64,000 nt of DNA from Pseudomonas sp. RIT-PI-q (GCF_001297125.1 NZ_LHPC01000046.1:1-64000), one strand, 5' to 3'; numbered from the stretch's first letter, positions 50,472 through 60,342 are shown. Translations and numbers: made by a program. The notes: a model not told the origin generated them from the sequence alone.

Positions 50472-51530
50472 TTACAGGGGGATCTGATCGAGCAGCCGCT
50501 CTTCAAGTGCCGCTCGTTCGCGATCCAGCTCTGCGCGCAGTTCCTCTTCGCTCGGTAGCACCAGCTTGTACTTGCTGGCGAACAGTTGTTCGTTGCCCTG
50601 CAACACCGAGTAGCGCACTACCGACTCGTTTTTTTGCGCGCAAAGGATGATGCCGACGGTCGGCCCGTCTTCGTCGCTGCGCTTGAGGTCGTCGTACATG
50701 CGTACATACATGTCCATCTGCCCGACATCCTGATGGGTCAGTTCACCGCGCTTGAGATCGAAGATGACAAAGCATTTGAGCAGGTAGTTGTAGAACACCA
50801 GATCAATGTAGAAATCCCTGCCTTCGGTACTGATGCGTTGCTGGCGGGCGATGAACGCGAAACCTTTGCCCAGCTCAAGCAGGAAACCCTGTAGCTGTTC
50901 GATGAGGGCTTGTTCAAGTTCGGTTTCCAGAACGATTCCTGTGCTGGGTAGACCGAGAAATTCCAGCATCACGGGGTCTCGGATGAACTCCCTGGGACTG
51001 TCGTTGATTGCTTGGATGTTCGTAGTCGCTTCCTGCATGACGGCAGACTTGTCTCGACTCAATAGCAGGCGCTCGTAGTAGAGGGTGTTGATCTGGCGCT
51101 CCAGGGCGCGGCTTGACCAGTTTTGGTTGGCGGCTTCGTCCATGTACCATTTGCGTGCAGTGTCACTATCCACTCGGAGTAGTCTGCGATAGTGGGTCCA
51201 GCTCAATTCGAGACGCAATGCGTCTCGAATTGGAAACGCCTGATAAAACAGGCGCATTTTCCGCAGGTTGGTCTCGTCAAACCCCTTGCCGAATTCTGTT
51301 GTCAGCACCTTCGCCAACGTAGCCAGCAACTGCTTCCCGTAAACCGCCCGCCGGGCACCTTCCTGCTCAAACTCGACAATATGCCGCCCGATCTGCCAGC
51401 AGGTTTGCACCTGAGCGGTATCGACCGCTCGCAGCACTTTCAAGCGTGCCTGGCGGATCAGCTCGCCCAGATTGCCAAGCAGTGAGGCCAGTTGTGGATC
51501 TGGGGTGTTATCGGGTTTGACGATGCTCAT
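50472..51530 (-). CDS. YhcG-type PD-(D/E)XK nuclease domain protein (DUF1016)
   Basis: 352 residues. An N-terminal DUF1016 helical domain (LGNLGELIRQARLKVLRAVD, then WSRTH-like LELSWTHYRRLLRV) and a C-terminal PD-(D/E)XK domain: GRDFYIDLVFYNYLL..FVIFDLKRG supplies the Asp and the DLK. E. coli YhcG is a member. Family members are found in or near defence loci but here the gene stands alone between a hydrolase and a secreted-protein gene. Start 51530 is the family start; the frame is open to 51704. Confidence 0.8.
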   Translation of the reverse strand: MSIVKPDNTPDPQLASLLGNLGELIRQARLKVLRAVDTAQVQTCWQIGRHIVEFEQEGARRAVYGKQLLATLAKVLTTEFGKGFDETNLRKMRLFYQAFPIRDALRLELSWTHYRRLLRVDSDTARKWYMDEAANQNWSSRALERQINTLYYERLLLSRDKSAVMQEATTNIQAINDSPREFIRDPVMLEFLGLPSTGIVLETELEQALIEQLQGFLLELGKGFAFIARQQRISTEGRDFYIDLVFYNYLLKCFVIFDLKRGELTHQDVGQMDMYVRMYDDLKRSDEDGPTVGIILCAQKNESVVRYSVLQGNEQLFASKYKLVLPSEEELRAELDRERAALEERLLDQIPL

Positions 51531-51790
51531 GAAGTCTTCCGCAGTTGGAGGCACAGCGAAAGAGGATGGCAAAAGAGCGCTGGATGAAGATGCAGGGCAC
51601 CTCTGGTAAATCGGCAGGAAATACCGGACAGGTTTGCAGGAGCACGCCGACGGCTGCGCAGATTTGAGGAATACAGTGCGTAGTCCAATTCGCAGTGGAC
51701 TCAAGTACTAATCAATCTAAAACACGGGCGCTCAGCGAGAAATCTAAAAGGAGTAACGATTGGGTTCTGCGGAACCCGGGAGTGCCCATC

Positions 51791-52240
51791 ATGAAACACG
51801 TCCACGCATTATTGCTGCCTCTGGCTGCTGTCGGTCTGTTGATGTTCCCCGTCATGTTGCAGGCGGCCAGCCTTGATCCGGTCGACAACTCAGGCGTGCA
51901 AGTTCAGCGACAAGAGCAAAACGGGATTACTTACCTGTCCGGTGGTATCGGCGAGGATGAGGCGAAGGCCATCCAGCAGACCACGGGGTACAACCTGCAC
52001 ATGACCTTCTCCGTCGGAGTGGAAAACAAATACATTCCCGATGTCGATGTGGTCATTCAGAAAGCCCAAGGGCAGCCCGTGCTGACGTTGAGCCAGGCGG
52101 GCCCGCTGGTCTACGTTCAACTGCCTCCCGGCAAGTACACCGTTGTCGCGACCCGCAATGGAGAGGCGCGGCATGACACAACGGACGTCGGAAACGATAC
52201 CGCTCGTAATCTGGTTTTTCACTGGAATGGTGATGAATAG
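51791..52240 (+). CDS. Secreted protein with carboxypeptidase-regulatory-like fold
   Basis: 149 residues. Signal peptide about 1-25 (ending QAA), then a beta-rich domain: HMTFSVGVENKYIPDVDVVI, LTLSQAGPLVYVQLPPGKYTV. The PPGKYTV turn is typical of carboxypeptidase-regulatory-like or transthyretin-type folds. It is periplasmic or outer-membrane associated; role unknown. GGGAG precedes the ATG at 51791. Confidence 0.7.
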   Translation: MKHVHALLLPLAAVGLLMFPVMLQAASLDPVDNSGVQVQRQEQNGITYLSGGIGEDEAKAIQQTTGYNLHMTFSVGVENKYIPDVDVVIQKAQGQPVLTLSQAGPLVYVQLPPGKYTVVATRNGEARHDTTDVGNDTARNLVFHWNGDE

Positions 52241-52280
52241 CTACCCACACGTCGCGTCGCGAATGAGCGCCCACCGCTGA

Positions 52281-53072
52281 TCAAAACGAAGCCAATCCAT
52301 TGACGACCGCAACACGCAAAGGATTGGTTTCTACGCTCAGCAGCTTGATGGCCAAGGCGCAGCAGACCACGATCAACATGGGTTTAATCAACCGGGGCCC
52401 GACCCGAACAGCGGCTCGTGCGCCCAATTGAGCGCCAATGAAGGCCGCCAACGCCATGGCTATGGCAATCGGCCAGATAATCACACCCTTGGTAATGAAG
52501 ACCGCCAGAGAGCCCAGGTTGCATGAGGCATTGGCAAGTTTGGTAAAGCTCATCGCCCGCATCATGCCCAGGCCGCAGAGCAGCACAAACGCGACGATAA
52601 AAAAAGAACCCACACCAGGGCCAAATATACCGTCGTAAAAACCCAGGATCGGCGCAACGGTAAACGAAAAAAGCAGGATGCCGATTCGCTTGCGTCGATC
52701 CTCATTGGCCAGTTTTGGAGAGAGCGCAAAATAGATGGCCACCAGAATCAGCATGATTGGCACGCAAACTTCCAGATAGCGCTTATCAATAGAGCTGACC
52801 AACAAGGCGCCACTGGCACCACCCATAAATCCGCAGATAACCAGGAAGCGGCCCTCTCGCCACTCGATCATTCCCTTGCGAGCAAAGGTTGCAGTGGCCG
52901 AAATTGTTGCCGAAGCAGCCTGGAACTTGTTCGTTGCAATTGCACTGATCGGATCTACACCTGCCAGAAACAATGCAGGCAAGGTAATCAAGCCACCACC
53001 CCCGGCAATCGCATCAAAAAAACCGGCGCAAAACGCGACGAGTGCCAGCATGCCAATTACGTCCCAAGACAT
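52281..53072 (-). CDS. TauE/SafE (TSUP) family permease
   Basis: 263 residues, about eight membrane helices. GFFDAIAGGGGLITLPALFLAG near the N-terminus (in parts: FFDAIAGGGGLITLPAL) and GFYDGIFGPGVGSFF in the second half are the two repeated TSUP motifs. Members export sulfite, sulfoacetate or related anions; E. coli YfcA is similar. Cargo unknown. Confidence 0.85.
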   Translation of the reverse strand: MSWDVIGMLALVAFCAGFFDAIAGGGGLITLPALFLAGVDPISAIATNKFQAASATISATATFARKGMIEWREGRFLVICGFMGGASGALLVSSIDKRYLEVCVPIMLILVAIYFALSPKLANEDRRKRIGILLFSFTVAPILGFYDGIFGPGVGSFFIVAFVLLCGLGMMRAMSFTKLANASCNLGSLAVFITKGVIIWPIAIAMALAAFIGAQLGARAAVRVGPRLIKPMLIVVCCALAIKLLSVETNPLRVAVVNGLASF

Positions 53073-53144
53073 TACATTCCCTCTTTTAATTATTGGCCAG
53101 TCATCCGCATGACTGCTCGTTCAACCCCCTGAGCCCTTGGAAAA

Positions 53145-54230
53145 TCAGCCCTGCAGCAGTAACGGGTCCTCTGAAATAACGATAGGGGAAGAGAATTTGG
53201 AAAGGCCGAAAAGGCGAACCAGGACCCGTCTGTTGTCTTTGATGACATCGCGGCAGTGCAGCGTCCGGATGTTGTTGATGGCCATGGCCGATTCCTGGGT
53301 CAACGTGTATTCAGCCGGAATTGCTTCGTTTACACCTTGGCAAAGGGCGTCGTAAGCCGTTTTGACAAAAGTCGAGGCGTCGTCATTGACCGAAAAGCGA
53401 TAAGAGTTGAAGCGGGCGGCGAACCCGACGTTGTCGTCGAACTCCAGAATCGAAACGTTGCGACCACCTTCCCCTTTGCCACTGACAAAGGAGTCGCTAC
53501 GAGTGAACTGGAAGTTACCCGTGGTCAGCGCGAGGCAGTTGGTGATACCAACCTTGTCCAGTATGGGAGGCAGTGGAATGACCCGCGTAGGTTCCAGGCC
53601 TGGGTTCCACAGGGCGGAAAGTATGAGAGACGACGGAGAGGGCGAGTGCCCGTCTTTCGCGTTCACGGCGCACCAGTAAGGCGCCTCGGTGTGCGGGCCA
53701 AGCGCGAGGCCGGAATGCGAGCTCAGTTCTTTTATACCCGACTCGGCATTGATTTTGATGAGTCCGCCACCCTTGAAGTTGGCCACCAATCGAACCAGTT
53801 TTCCTTCGTTGTCCATGTCATAGGCAAAAGCACTGTTATCCACCAGCGCCAACAGGATTTGATTGCGAGCGGCCAGGCAAAGAACGTCGTATCGATTTTC
53901 CAGGGATGTCAGGCCTGGTAGTTCTTTTGGAGGGCTGGCGTCGGTGATTTTTTGCAGCCCTTCAAAGATCAACACGCAAACAAGGCCATCGGAGTAGGCC
54001 GCCAGCAGTTCGCGTTGGTCTTTCGAAAACGAGCACTTTAATTCGGTGACTGCCAGAGAGGCTTTGGACCTGGCGCCTGGTGCTTGTGGCCCGCCGATGG
54101 CGGCCAGTTCTTCAGCGAACGTGTGAAGCCATGTCGACTGCCGAACATCAAAGTTGAAAATTCTGATTTCTTGTTCAGCGAAAAGCTCAGCGGTTTCGAC
54201 GTCTTGTTTGGCGTCAGTCATGGTCGACAT
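53145..54230 (-). CDS. Unrecognised 361-residue protein
   Basis: I do not recognise the family. The sequence shows repeated beta-strand blocks separated by short loops (LAVTELKCSFSKDQRELLAAYSDGLVCVLIF, in parts; later YDVLCLAARNQILLALVDNSAFAYD), in the style of a beta-propeller, then a helical C-terminus. No signal peptide. An ATG at 54224 (second Met) is an alternative. The gene stands alone between the TSUP gene and tRNA-Phe. The coding sequence is slightly more AT-rich than the neighbours. Confidence 0.6.
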   Translation of the reverse strand: MSTMTDAKQDVETAELFAEQEIRIFNFDVRQSTWLHTFAEELAAIGGPQAPGARSKASLAVTELKCSFSKDQRELLAAYSDGLVCVLIFEGLQKITDASPPKELPGLTSLENRYDVLCLAARNQILLALVDNSAFAYDMDNEGKLVRLVANFKGGGLIKINAESGIKELSSHSGLALGPHTEAPYWCAVNAKDGHSPSPSSLILSALWNPGLEPTRVIPLPPILDKVGITNCLALTTGNFQFTRSDSFVSGKGEGGRNVSILEFDDNVGFAARFNSYRFSVNDDASTFVKTAYDALCQGVNEAIPAEYTLTQESAMAINNIRTLHCRDVIKDNRRVLVRLFGLSKFSSPIVISEDPLLLQG

Positions 54231-54492
54231 CCCTGTTGTGCATCTGCTTGCGGTTACGCGGCAGCTCCTCCTCCGATTCTGCCCAAGCCGATGTTCAGCG
54301 TATGTCGTCCGTTTCCGTTAAAGCATACGGAGCGTTCCCACAGACTCGAGAGACGGCCAAGAAGGGGGCATCGAGACTCGGCTTAAAAAGCGTTACAGCC
54401 GCTTGCTAGCGTGGCGACAGGAGGTGGGGAATTGAAGCTTCGTCTGGCGCTTCGAAGGTGACTGCAATCGCGCCTCACCAAATCACAGGCAT

Positions 54493-54526
54493 AAAAAAAC
54501 CCTGAATCTTGCGATTCAGGGTTTTC
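54493..54526 (-). terminator. Terminator of tRNA-Phe
   Basis: ACCCTGAATC/GATTCAGGGT, 10-bp stem, with a T-run after it on the minus strand. Confidence 0.8.
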
Positions 54527-54532
54527 GGTATT

Positions 54533-54608
54533 TGGTGCCCAGAGACGGAATCGAACCGCCGACACGGGGATTTTCAATCCCCTGCTCTACCGACTGAGCT
54601 ATCTGGGC
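54533..54608 (-). tRNA. tRNA-Phe(GAA)
   Basis: 76 bases with encoded CCA. GCCCAGA acceptor pairs with TCTGGGC; anticodon loop TTGAAAA, anticodon GAA. It follows yggX by about 100 bases on the same strand. The open frame that overlaps it (54383-54577) is not a gene. Confidence 0.95.
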
Positions 54609-54711
54609 AACGGGGCGCATTAAACTGGTTTTTCAGGGGGTCGTCAAGAAAGTTTTCAAAAAAATTTTAATTATTACCGTCGCTTACGTTCCGACCCCGC
54701 GAAAAGCTCGA

Positions 54712-54984
54712 TTATTCGGCGGGCGGAACGTAGCCATCGGCCTTGGCGTATTCCTCGCCGGAAAAGAACTTGTCCATCTCGCCTTGCAGATATTTGCGGT
54801 CTTCGGCGTTCATCATGTTCAGGCGTTTTTCGTTGATCAGCAGGGTCTGGTGTTTCTGCCAGTCGGCCCAGGCCTTGGCCGAGACGTGGTCAAAAATGTC
54901 CTGGCCTTTTGCGCCCGGGAATGGAGCGCGTTCCAGGGCGGGCAGTTCTTCTTTGTACTTGCGGCACATGATGGTGCGGGTCAT
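54712..54984 (-). CDS. yggX: Oxidative damage protection protein YggX
   Basis: 90 residues. MCRKYKEELPALERAPFPG contains the conserved Cys7; WADWQKHQTLLINEKRLNM and KFFSGEEYAKADGYVPP complete the family pattern. It protects iron-sulfur proteins and is thought to handle Fe(II). Its start overlaps the mutY stop by four bases, and MutY itself holds a [4Fe-4S] cluster. Confidence 0.93.
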   Translation of the reverse strand: MTRTIMCRKYKEELPALERAPFPGAKGQDIFDHVSAKAWADWQKHQTLLINEKRLNMMNAEDRKYLQGEMDKFFSGEEYAKADGYVPPAE

Positions 54985-56048
54985 GACGACTCTCCTGCGT
55001 TCAATACGGCGGCCGCGCGTTCGAGCAAGGTTTTGACCGGGGCGGCAAGGCCCAGGCGCGGCGGGGTGGCGAGGTTATACCAGAGCCAGTCGGCCTCGGC
55101 CACGTGATGGCCGGCCTCCTGGACCTGAACCAGCCAGGGTTCGATAGACAATTGAAAATGACTGAAGGTGTGCACCAGGCTCGGCAGCGCTTGTTGAGTG
55201 CCAAGCTCCAGTGAGTGCTGCGACGCCAGATGTTGCAGGTCGTCGAGGTCGTCGAGTTCCGGCAGGCTCCAGAGACCGCCCCACAAGCCCGTGGAAGGGC
55301 GACGGTAAAGCAGAATCGCGCCTTCGCCATTGGCGAGCATCGGCATCAGCGTGCGCTTCTGTGGCACCGTTTTGCGCGGTTTGGGGATCGGGTATCGCGT
55401 TTCCAGACCGAGCATGTGCGCTTCGCAGCCTTTTTCCAGCGGGCAGAGCAGGCAGCTCGGTTTGCTGCGGGTGCAGAGCGTGGCGCCCAGATCCATCATC
55501 GCCTGGGTGTAGGCGTTGACCCGATCATGTGGCGTAAAGCGCTCAGCGTTCGCCCACAGCTGTTTGGCGACCTTCGGCTCGCCCGGGTAACCCTCTTGCG
55601 CGGTAAAGCGCGCCAGCACCCGTTTAACGTTGCCATCGAGGATCGGCGCGCGCAGGCCCATGCTCAGGCTGGCGATGGCGCCGGCCGTGGACAAACCGAT
55701 GCCCGGCAGCTCAACGAGTTTTTCCACATCTCGCGGAAACTCACCGCCGTACTCGGCGACGACGATCTTCGCGGTCTTCTGCAAATTGCGTGCGCGGGTG
55801 TAGTAACCGAGGCCGGTCCACAGGTGCAGCACTTCGTCTTCCGGCGCGGCGGCCAGCGCTTCGACCGTCGGCAACGAAGCCATGAACCGGTCGAAGTAGT
55901 TCAGCACGGTGCTGACCTGGGTCTGTTGCAACATGATTTCCGAGACCCACACCCGATACGGGGTGATGCCTTGTTGCCAGGGCAAATCGTGGCGGCCGTG
56001 GTGGTCGTACCAGTCCAGCACCGCCGTTGAAAATTGCTCGGCTCTCAT
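54981..56048 (-). CDS. mutY: A/G-specific adenine glycosylase MutY
   Basis: 355 residues. Helix-hairpin-helix VEKLVELPGIGLSTAGAIAS, catalytic Asp in PILDGNVKRVL, and the [4Fe-4S] ligands C-x6-C-x2-C-x5-C (CTRSKPSCLLCPLEKGC). A C-terminal NUDIX-like domain (from about 230) recognises 8-oxoG. Removes adenine opposite 8-oxoguanine. Middle gene of asmA-mutY-yggX, with four-base overlaps on both sides. Confidence 0.93.
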   Translation of the reverse strand: MRAEQFSTAVLDWYDHHGRHDLPWQQGITPYRVWVSEIMLQQTQVSTVLNYFDRFMASLPTVEALAAAPEDEVLHLWTGLGYYTRARNLQKTAKIVVAEYGGEFPRDVEKLVELPGIGLSTAGAIASLSMGLRAPILDGNVKRVLARFTAQEGYPGEPKVAKQLWANAERFTPHDRVNAYTQAMMDLGATLCTRSKPSCLLCPLEKGCEAHMLGLETRYPIPKPRKTVPQKRTLMPMLANGEGAILLYRRPSTGLWGGLWSLPELDDLDDLQHLASQHSLELGTQQALPSLVHTFSHFQLSIEPWLVQVQEAGHHVAEADWLWYNLATPPRLGLAAPVKTLLERAAAVLNAGESS

Positions 56049-58267
56049 CGCTTGAACAGCCCCTTGAGCGCGTTTTTCAGTTCCGGGCTGACTTTGTCGC
56101 CCAGCTTCTCGTCGATTTTTTCGCTGATGCGCTCGCCAGCCAGTTTGCTCGCGACCTGACCCATGCGCTCGTTATCGAGACGGCAAGCTTTGGCGCCCAG
56201 TTCCAGCGGACCACGGCAGCGCAGCGGCCACTCGATGCCGACGAACTTCTCGCCGACCTGGCAGGCCGGATCCGGCATGTCGCTCTTGTCGCCTTCGACG
56301 ATAACGCCGACGCGGTAATCCATGCCCAACACCCGCAGATCGACATCGCCGTCGCCCTTGACGGTCATGCCCGGGATGCCCACTTTCAGGTCAGGGTTGC
56401 TGGCCACGCCGTTGCGGAACGTCAGGTTGCCCTTGAGTTCCTGGAACGGTGTGTCCTTGCCCCGAGGCTCGCCGCTGAGGGTTTTGCGGTTCAGGGTGGC
56501 GATGCCTTTGCACAACTGTTGTTCGAGGTTGGCATTGAGTAGCACGCCGTTGTTGATGACGAAACTGGCGGTGCCGTTGAGGCTGTCGATCAGCGCTTGC
56601 TGGCTATTGCCACTGCCGGTGAGAGCGCTGTTGAGCGTGACCAGACCTTTGACCGGCGGATTTTTACCCTGGCTTTCGAGGATTTTTTCCACCGGCACTT
56701 TGCTGATATTTGTCTGCATGTTCAGCGCCGGCACCTGCTGGCGCACGTCGAGGGTGCCCTTGGCTTCGAAGTTGCCGTCGTACAAATCGCCGCGCAGGTT
56801 CTCCAGCGTCAGCAGGCCGCCCTGGCCGTTGGCTTTGAGCGCGGCGTTGTGGATCGGCAATTTCTCGAGGGTCAACTGGCCGAAGGTCAGGTCGGCATCG
56901 ACGTCGAGTTTGCTCAGTCTTTCCACCGGCAATAGGCGTTCGTTGCTCCACGCGGTTTTGGTCGGCGCGTTCGGCAGCGGTGTGCTACCGGCGCCGGCCA
57001 TGGCATCGGCCTCGGTGCTGGCGACTTCAGCCTGGCGCACTTGTGTCGCGCTGTTGGCTTCGGCGGATTTTGGCGGCAGGTAACGGTCGACGTTGAAGGT
57101 GTCAGCCTTGAGGGTTGCCCGCAGCGATTGCTTGGCGAAATCCTCGACGGCGATGCGGCCGCTGAAAGTGCTGTCGTCGACTTTCAGGTTGATGTTGTCG
57201 AGCGCCAGGCTGGTCGGCGTCCCCGCGAGGCGGCTGACCAGTTCCACTTTGCTCAGGCTGCCTTCGGCCATGGCCGGGAGTTTCTGGCCAATGCTGTCGA
57301 CGAATTTCGCCAGGTCGAACTGGGCAATCGACAGGCCGCCGCTGACTTGCGGGGTCTTGTCGAGGTCGTTGACCTTCAGTTCACCCAATGCCCGTAATTG
57401 GTTGGCGGAAATCTTGATGCCGGTCCATTCGGCGACGTTGGCTGCTTTATCCAGCAGCAACTGGCCCTGGGCAGCGAAAGTCATGGTCTTGCCTTGCAGC
57501 GGATCGCCAGCGACTTCACCCGAGAGCTTCATGTCTTCGAGTTTGTAACGCTGCAACGCGCGCTCGAAACGCAGCTCGCCGCTGAGCTCGGTACGCACCC
57601 GCAAGACTGGCTGGTTGGTGCCGAGGAACGCGGTGAGTTTGACCGGAATATTGGTGGAGTCATGCACCGGGCCAGTGCTGAGCTGGATGCTCTCGGCGCT
57701 GAACTGCTTGCCGGTTTTCTCGTCGCTGTATTCAACGCGGGCGTTGTTGACGGTCAGGCTGTCGATGTCCAGGCGTATCGGCTGGGCTGGTTTTTCCACT
57801 TGGGCGGTGGTCTCCGGTGCTGGCTCGCCGGGAGTGGCGGGCGTAGCCGGGGTGGCAGGCGCCGGCACTTTGCCGATGTCTTGCCAGTTGCCGTGGCCGT
57901 CCTTGTCGCGGGTCAGGCGCAGGTTCAGGCCTTCGACGCGCACATCGCTCATCTGTACTTCACGGCGCAGCAGCGGAATCACACGTACCGATAGACCGAG
58001 CATCTGCAAGTCAGCGAACGGCTCGGTGGGCTTGGCCAGGGTCGCGACACTGGCTTCGTGCAGTTCCAGACCGAGCCAGGGGAACAGGCTCCAGCCGATG
58101 TCGCCATTGAGCGTCAGCTCGATGTGGGCCTTGTCGCGGGCAATCTGGCGAATCTCGTCTTTGTAGTCGTTGGGATCGAAGAGGTGCGTCAGGGCAAAGC
58201 CCAGCGCCACAATGATCAGCAACAGCCCGAGAAGTACCAGACCCAGGATTTTGCCGAACGCTTTCAT
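56045..58267 (-). CDS. AsmA family protein
   Basis: 740 residues. One N-terminal membrane helix (LGLVLLGLLLIIVALGFALT in two parts, residues 8-27), an AsmA domain with FPWLGLELHEASV, a Pro/Ala/Thr-rich linker (PATPATPATPG), and a long periplasmic part of repeated beta strands ending in a second conserved AsmA block (GKDTPFQELKGNLTFRNGV). AsmA-like proteins form beta-groove bridges that move phospholipid to the outer membrane. Overlaps mutY by four bases. Confidence 0.85.
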   Translation of the reverse strand: MKAFGKILGLVLLGLLLIIVALGFALTHLFDPNDYKDEIRQIARDKAHIELTLNGDIGWSLFPWLGLELHEASVATLAKPTEPFADLQMLGLSVRVIPLLRREVQMSDVRVEGLNLRLTRDKDGHGNWQDIGKVPAPATPATPATPGEPAPETTAQVEKPAQPIRLDIDSLTVNNARVEYSDEKTGKQFSAESIQLSTGPVHDSTNIPVKLTAFLGTNQPVLRVRTELSGELRFERALQRYKLEDMKLSGEVAGDPLQGKTMTFAAQGQLLLDKAANVAEWTGIKISANQLRALGELKVNDLDKTPQVSGGLSIAQFDLAKFVDSIGQKLPAMAEGSLSKVELVSRLAGTPTSLALDNINLKVDDSTFSGRIAVEDFAKQSLRATLKADTFNVDRYLPPKSAEANSATQVRQAEVASTEADAMAGAGSTPLPNAPTKTAWSNERLLPVERLSKLDVDADLTFGQLTLEKLPIHNAALKANGQGGLLTLENLRGDLYDGNFEAKGTLDVRQQVPALNMQTNISKVPVEKILESQGKNPPVKGLVTLNSALTGSGNSQQALIDSLNGTASFVINNGVLLNANLEQQLCKGIATLNRKTLSGEPRGKDTPFQELKGNLTFRNGVASNPDLKVGIPGMTVKGDGDVDLRVLGMDYRVGVIVEGDKSDMPDPACQVGEKFVGIEWPLRCRGPLELGAKACRLDNERMGQVASKLAGERISEKIDEKLGDKVSPELKNALKGLFKR

Positions 58268-58380
58268 GGGCGAGTCCTTGTAGTTTGTCGAATTCGAAAT
58301 TTAGCCGGGGAGTATAGCGCTCCGAAGCGGACGACCGGTCAGCGATCACCGCTTCTGAGAGGTTATACGCGGTTGACCCT

Positions 58381-58469
58381 CTGTAGGAGCTGCCGAAGGC
58401 TGCGATCTTTTGATCTGTTGTAACCAGATGCAAAGAACAAAAGATCGCAGCCTTCGGCAGCGCCTACAG
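58381..58469. repeat. Inverted repeat, 32-base arms
   Basis: Arms 58381-58412 and 58438-58469 match with one difference. Same family as 13627-13722. In the spacer 58268-58677 between divergent genes; nothing else there is supported apart from the OFA ribosome binding site. Confidence 0.8.
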
Positions 58470-58677
58470 GTGTGGAGATCGGATAACGTACAAAAGGTGA
58501 TGTCACTTTGGCTTTTCTGTCACGTACAGATGCTAACCTCTGCAGGTTCGTCCGTCCTTCTGCGACGTGATGTCGCACCAAAGCGGAGCTTCAGCCTGAA
58601 AAAACAGTCATGCGTGCGCATAAAGGCTGGGGGTGAGGAGTGGCTGGCGAACCATACTAATAATTGGGGGATACACA

Positions 58678-60342
58678 ATGACCACGAGTATCGCGGCGGA
58701 CGGCCTTAAAGCCGATCAGCCCGCGTTCCTGTCCAAGGAACGCATCATCGCCAAGCCCGGTTTCAACCGTTGGCTGGTGCCACCGGCCGCGCTGGCCATC
58801 CACCTCTGCATCGGCATGGCCTATGGCTTTTCGGTGTTCTGGTTGCCGTTGTCCAAGGCCTTGGGCGTGACCAAGGCAGTGACCTGCGCGCCGGACATGA
58901 GCTTCATTTCGCAAGTGTTCTCGTCGCAATGCGATTGGCCGATCTCGATGCTCGGCTGGATCTACACCCTGTTCTTCATCTTCCTCGGCTGCTCGGCAGC
59001 GATCTGGGGTGGCTGGCTGGAACACGCCGGGCCACGCAAGGCTGGCGTTGTTTCGGCCTTGTGCTGGTGCGGTGGCCTGCTGATTTCGGCGCTGGGGGTT
59101 TATACCCACCAGATCTGGCTGATGTGGATCGGCTCCGGGGTCATTGGCGGTATCGGCCTGGGCCTGGGGTACATCTCGCCGGTCTCGACCCTGATCAAGT
59201 GGTTCCCGGACAAGCGTGGCATGGCCACCGGCATGGCGATCATGGGGTTCGGCGGTGGCGCGATGGTCGGTGCGCCACTGGCCGCCGCCCTGATGGGCCA
59301 CTTCGCTTCGCCCACCAGCGTCGGCGTATGGCAGAGCTTCCTGGTGATGGCCGCGATCTACTTCGTGTTCATGATCGGTGGCGCACTGTCCTACCGTGTC
59401 CCGCCAACCGGCTGGAAGCCTGAAGGCTGGACTGCTCCGGCGAAAAAAGCCTCGAACGCGATGATCACTCACCGCCACGTGCACGTGAACGTAGCGTGGA
59501 AAACTCCGCAATTCCGTCTGGTGTGGCTGGTGTTGTGCCTGAACGTTTCGGCCGGTATCGGCATCCTCGGCATGGCTTCGCCGCTGTTGCAGGAAGTCTT
59601 CGGCGGTAAATTGCTGGGCACTGACCAGGCGTTCGGTCAGCTGGATGCAGGGCAACTCGCCTCGATCGCGGCGATTGCGGCTGGTTTCACTGGTTTGCTG
59701 AGCCTGTTCAACATTGGTGGCCGCTTCTTCTGGGCCTCGTTCTCGGACTACCTGGGCCGCAAAAATACCTATTTCGTGTTCTTCGCGTTGGGTTTTGCCC
59801 TGTACGCGCTGATCCCGAACCTCGGTCACTTGGGCAACGTTGCGCTGTTCGTGGCGGCGTTCTGCATCATCCTGTCGATGTACGGCGGTGGTTTTGCGAC
59901 GGTTCCGGCTTATCTGGCGGACCTGTTCGGTACGCAAATGGTCGGTGCGATCCACGGTCGTCTGCTGACGGCGTGGGCGGCGGCGGGCGTGTTGGGGCCG
60001 GTGTTGGTGAACTACTTGCGTGAATATCAGCTGAGCATCGGCGTTGAACGCGCCGCAGCGTATGACATCACGCTGTACATCCTGGCGGGCCTGCTGGTGC
60101 TGGGTTTCCTGTGCAACCTGCTGGTGCGTCCGGTGGCGGACAAATACTTCATGACCGACGCCGAACTGGCTGCCGAACAGGCGCTGGGCCACGACAAGGG
60201 CGCTGATGCCAGCACTTCGCTGGAGTGGAAAGCAGCGCCTGGCACGCGTCCGTTGGCGATTGCTGCGTGGTTGGTGGTGGGGATTCCGTTGGCGTGGGGT
60301 GTGTGGGTGACCCTGCAGAAAACTGCGGTTCTCTTCCACTAA
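58678..60342 (+). CDS. OFA family MFS transporter (oxalate/formate antiporter type)
   Basis: 554 residues, twelve membrane helices. PAALAIHLCIGMAYGFSVFWLP in helix 1, GGIGLGLGYISPVSTLIKWFPDKRGMATGMAIMGFGGGA (in parts: GLGYISPVSTLIKWFPDKRG, MATGMAIMGFGGGA) and GGRFFWASFSDYLGRKNTYF are OFA hallmarks. A cysteine-containing extra loop follows helix 1. Substrate is a small anion; oxalate, formate or other carboxylates. Start at 58678 with GGGG upstream. Confidence 0.85.
   Translation: MTTSIAADGLKADQPAFLSKERIIAKPGFNRWLVPPAALAIHLCIGMAYGFSVFWLPLSKALGVTKAVTCAPDMSFISQVFSSQCDWPISMLGWIYTLFFIFLGCSAAIWGGWLEHAGPRKAGVVSALCWCGGLLISALGVYTHQIWLMWIGSGVIGGIGLGLGYISPVSTLIKWFPDKRGMATGMAIMGFGGGAMVGAPLAAALMGHFASPTSVGVWQSFLVMAAIYFVFMIGGALSYRVPPTGWKPEGWTAPAKKASNAMITHRHVHVNVAWKTPQFRLVWLVLCLNVSAGIGILGMASPLLQEVFGGKLLGTDQAFGQLDAGQLASIAAIAAGFTGLLSLFNIGGRFFWASFSDYLGRKNTYFVFFALGFALYALIPNLGHLGNVALFVAAFCIILSMYGGGFATVPAYLADLFGTQMVGAIHGRLLTAWAAAGVLGPVLVNYLREYQLSIGVERAAAYDITLYILAGLLVLGFLCNLLVRPVADKYFMTDAELAAEQALGHDKGADASTSLEWKAAPGTRPLAIAAWLVVGIPLAWGVWVTLQKTAVLFH

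Noticed and set aside
54383..54577. 64-codon open frame on the minus strand
   Set aside because: It overlaps the 3' part of tRNA-Phe and its terminator; such frames over tRNAs are common artefacts.
58657..60339. 560-codon minus-strand open frame
   Set aside because: Antisense shadow of the OFA transporter gene, with His/Arg/Gln-rich low-complexity translation.
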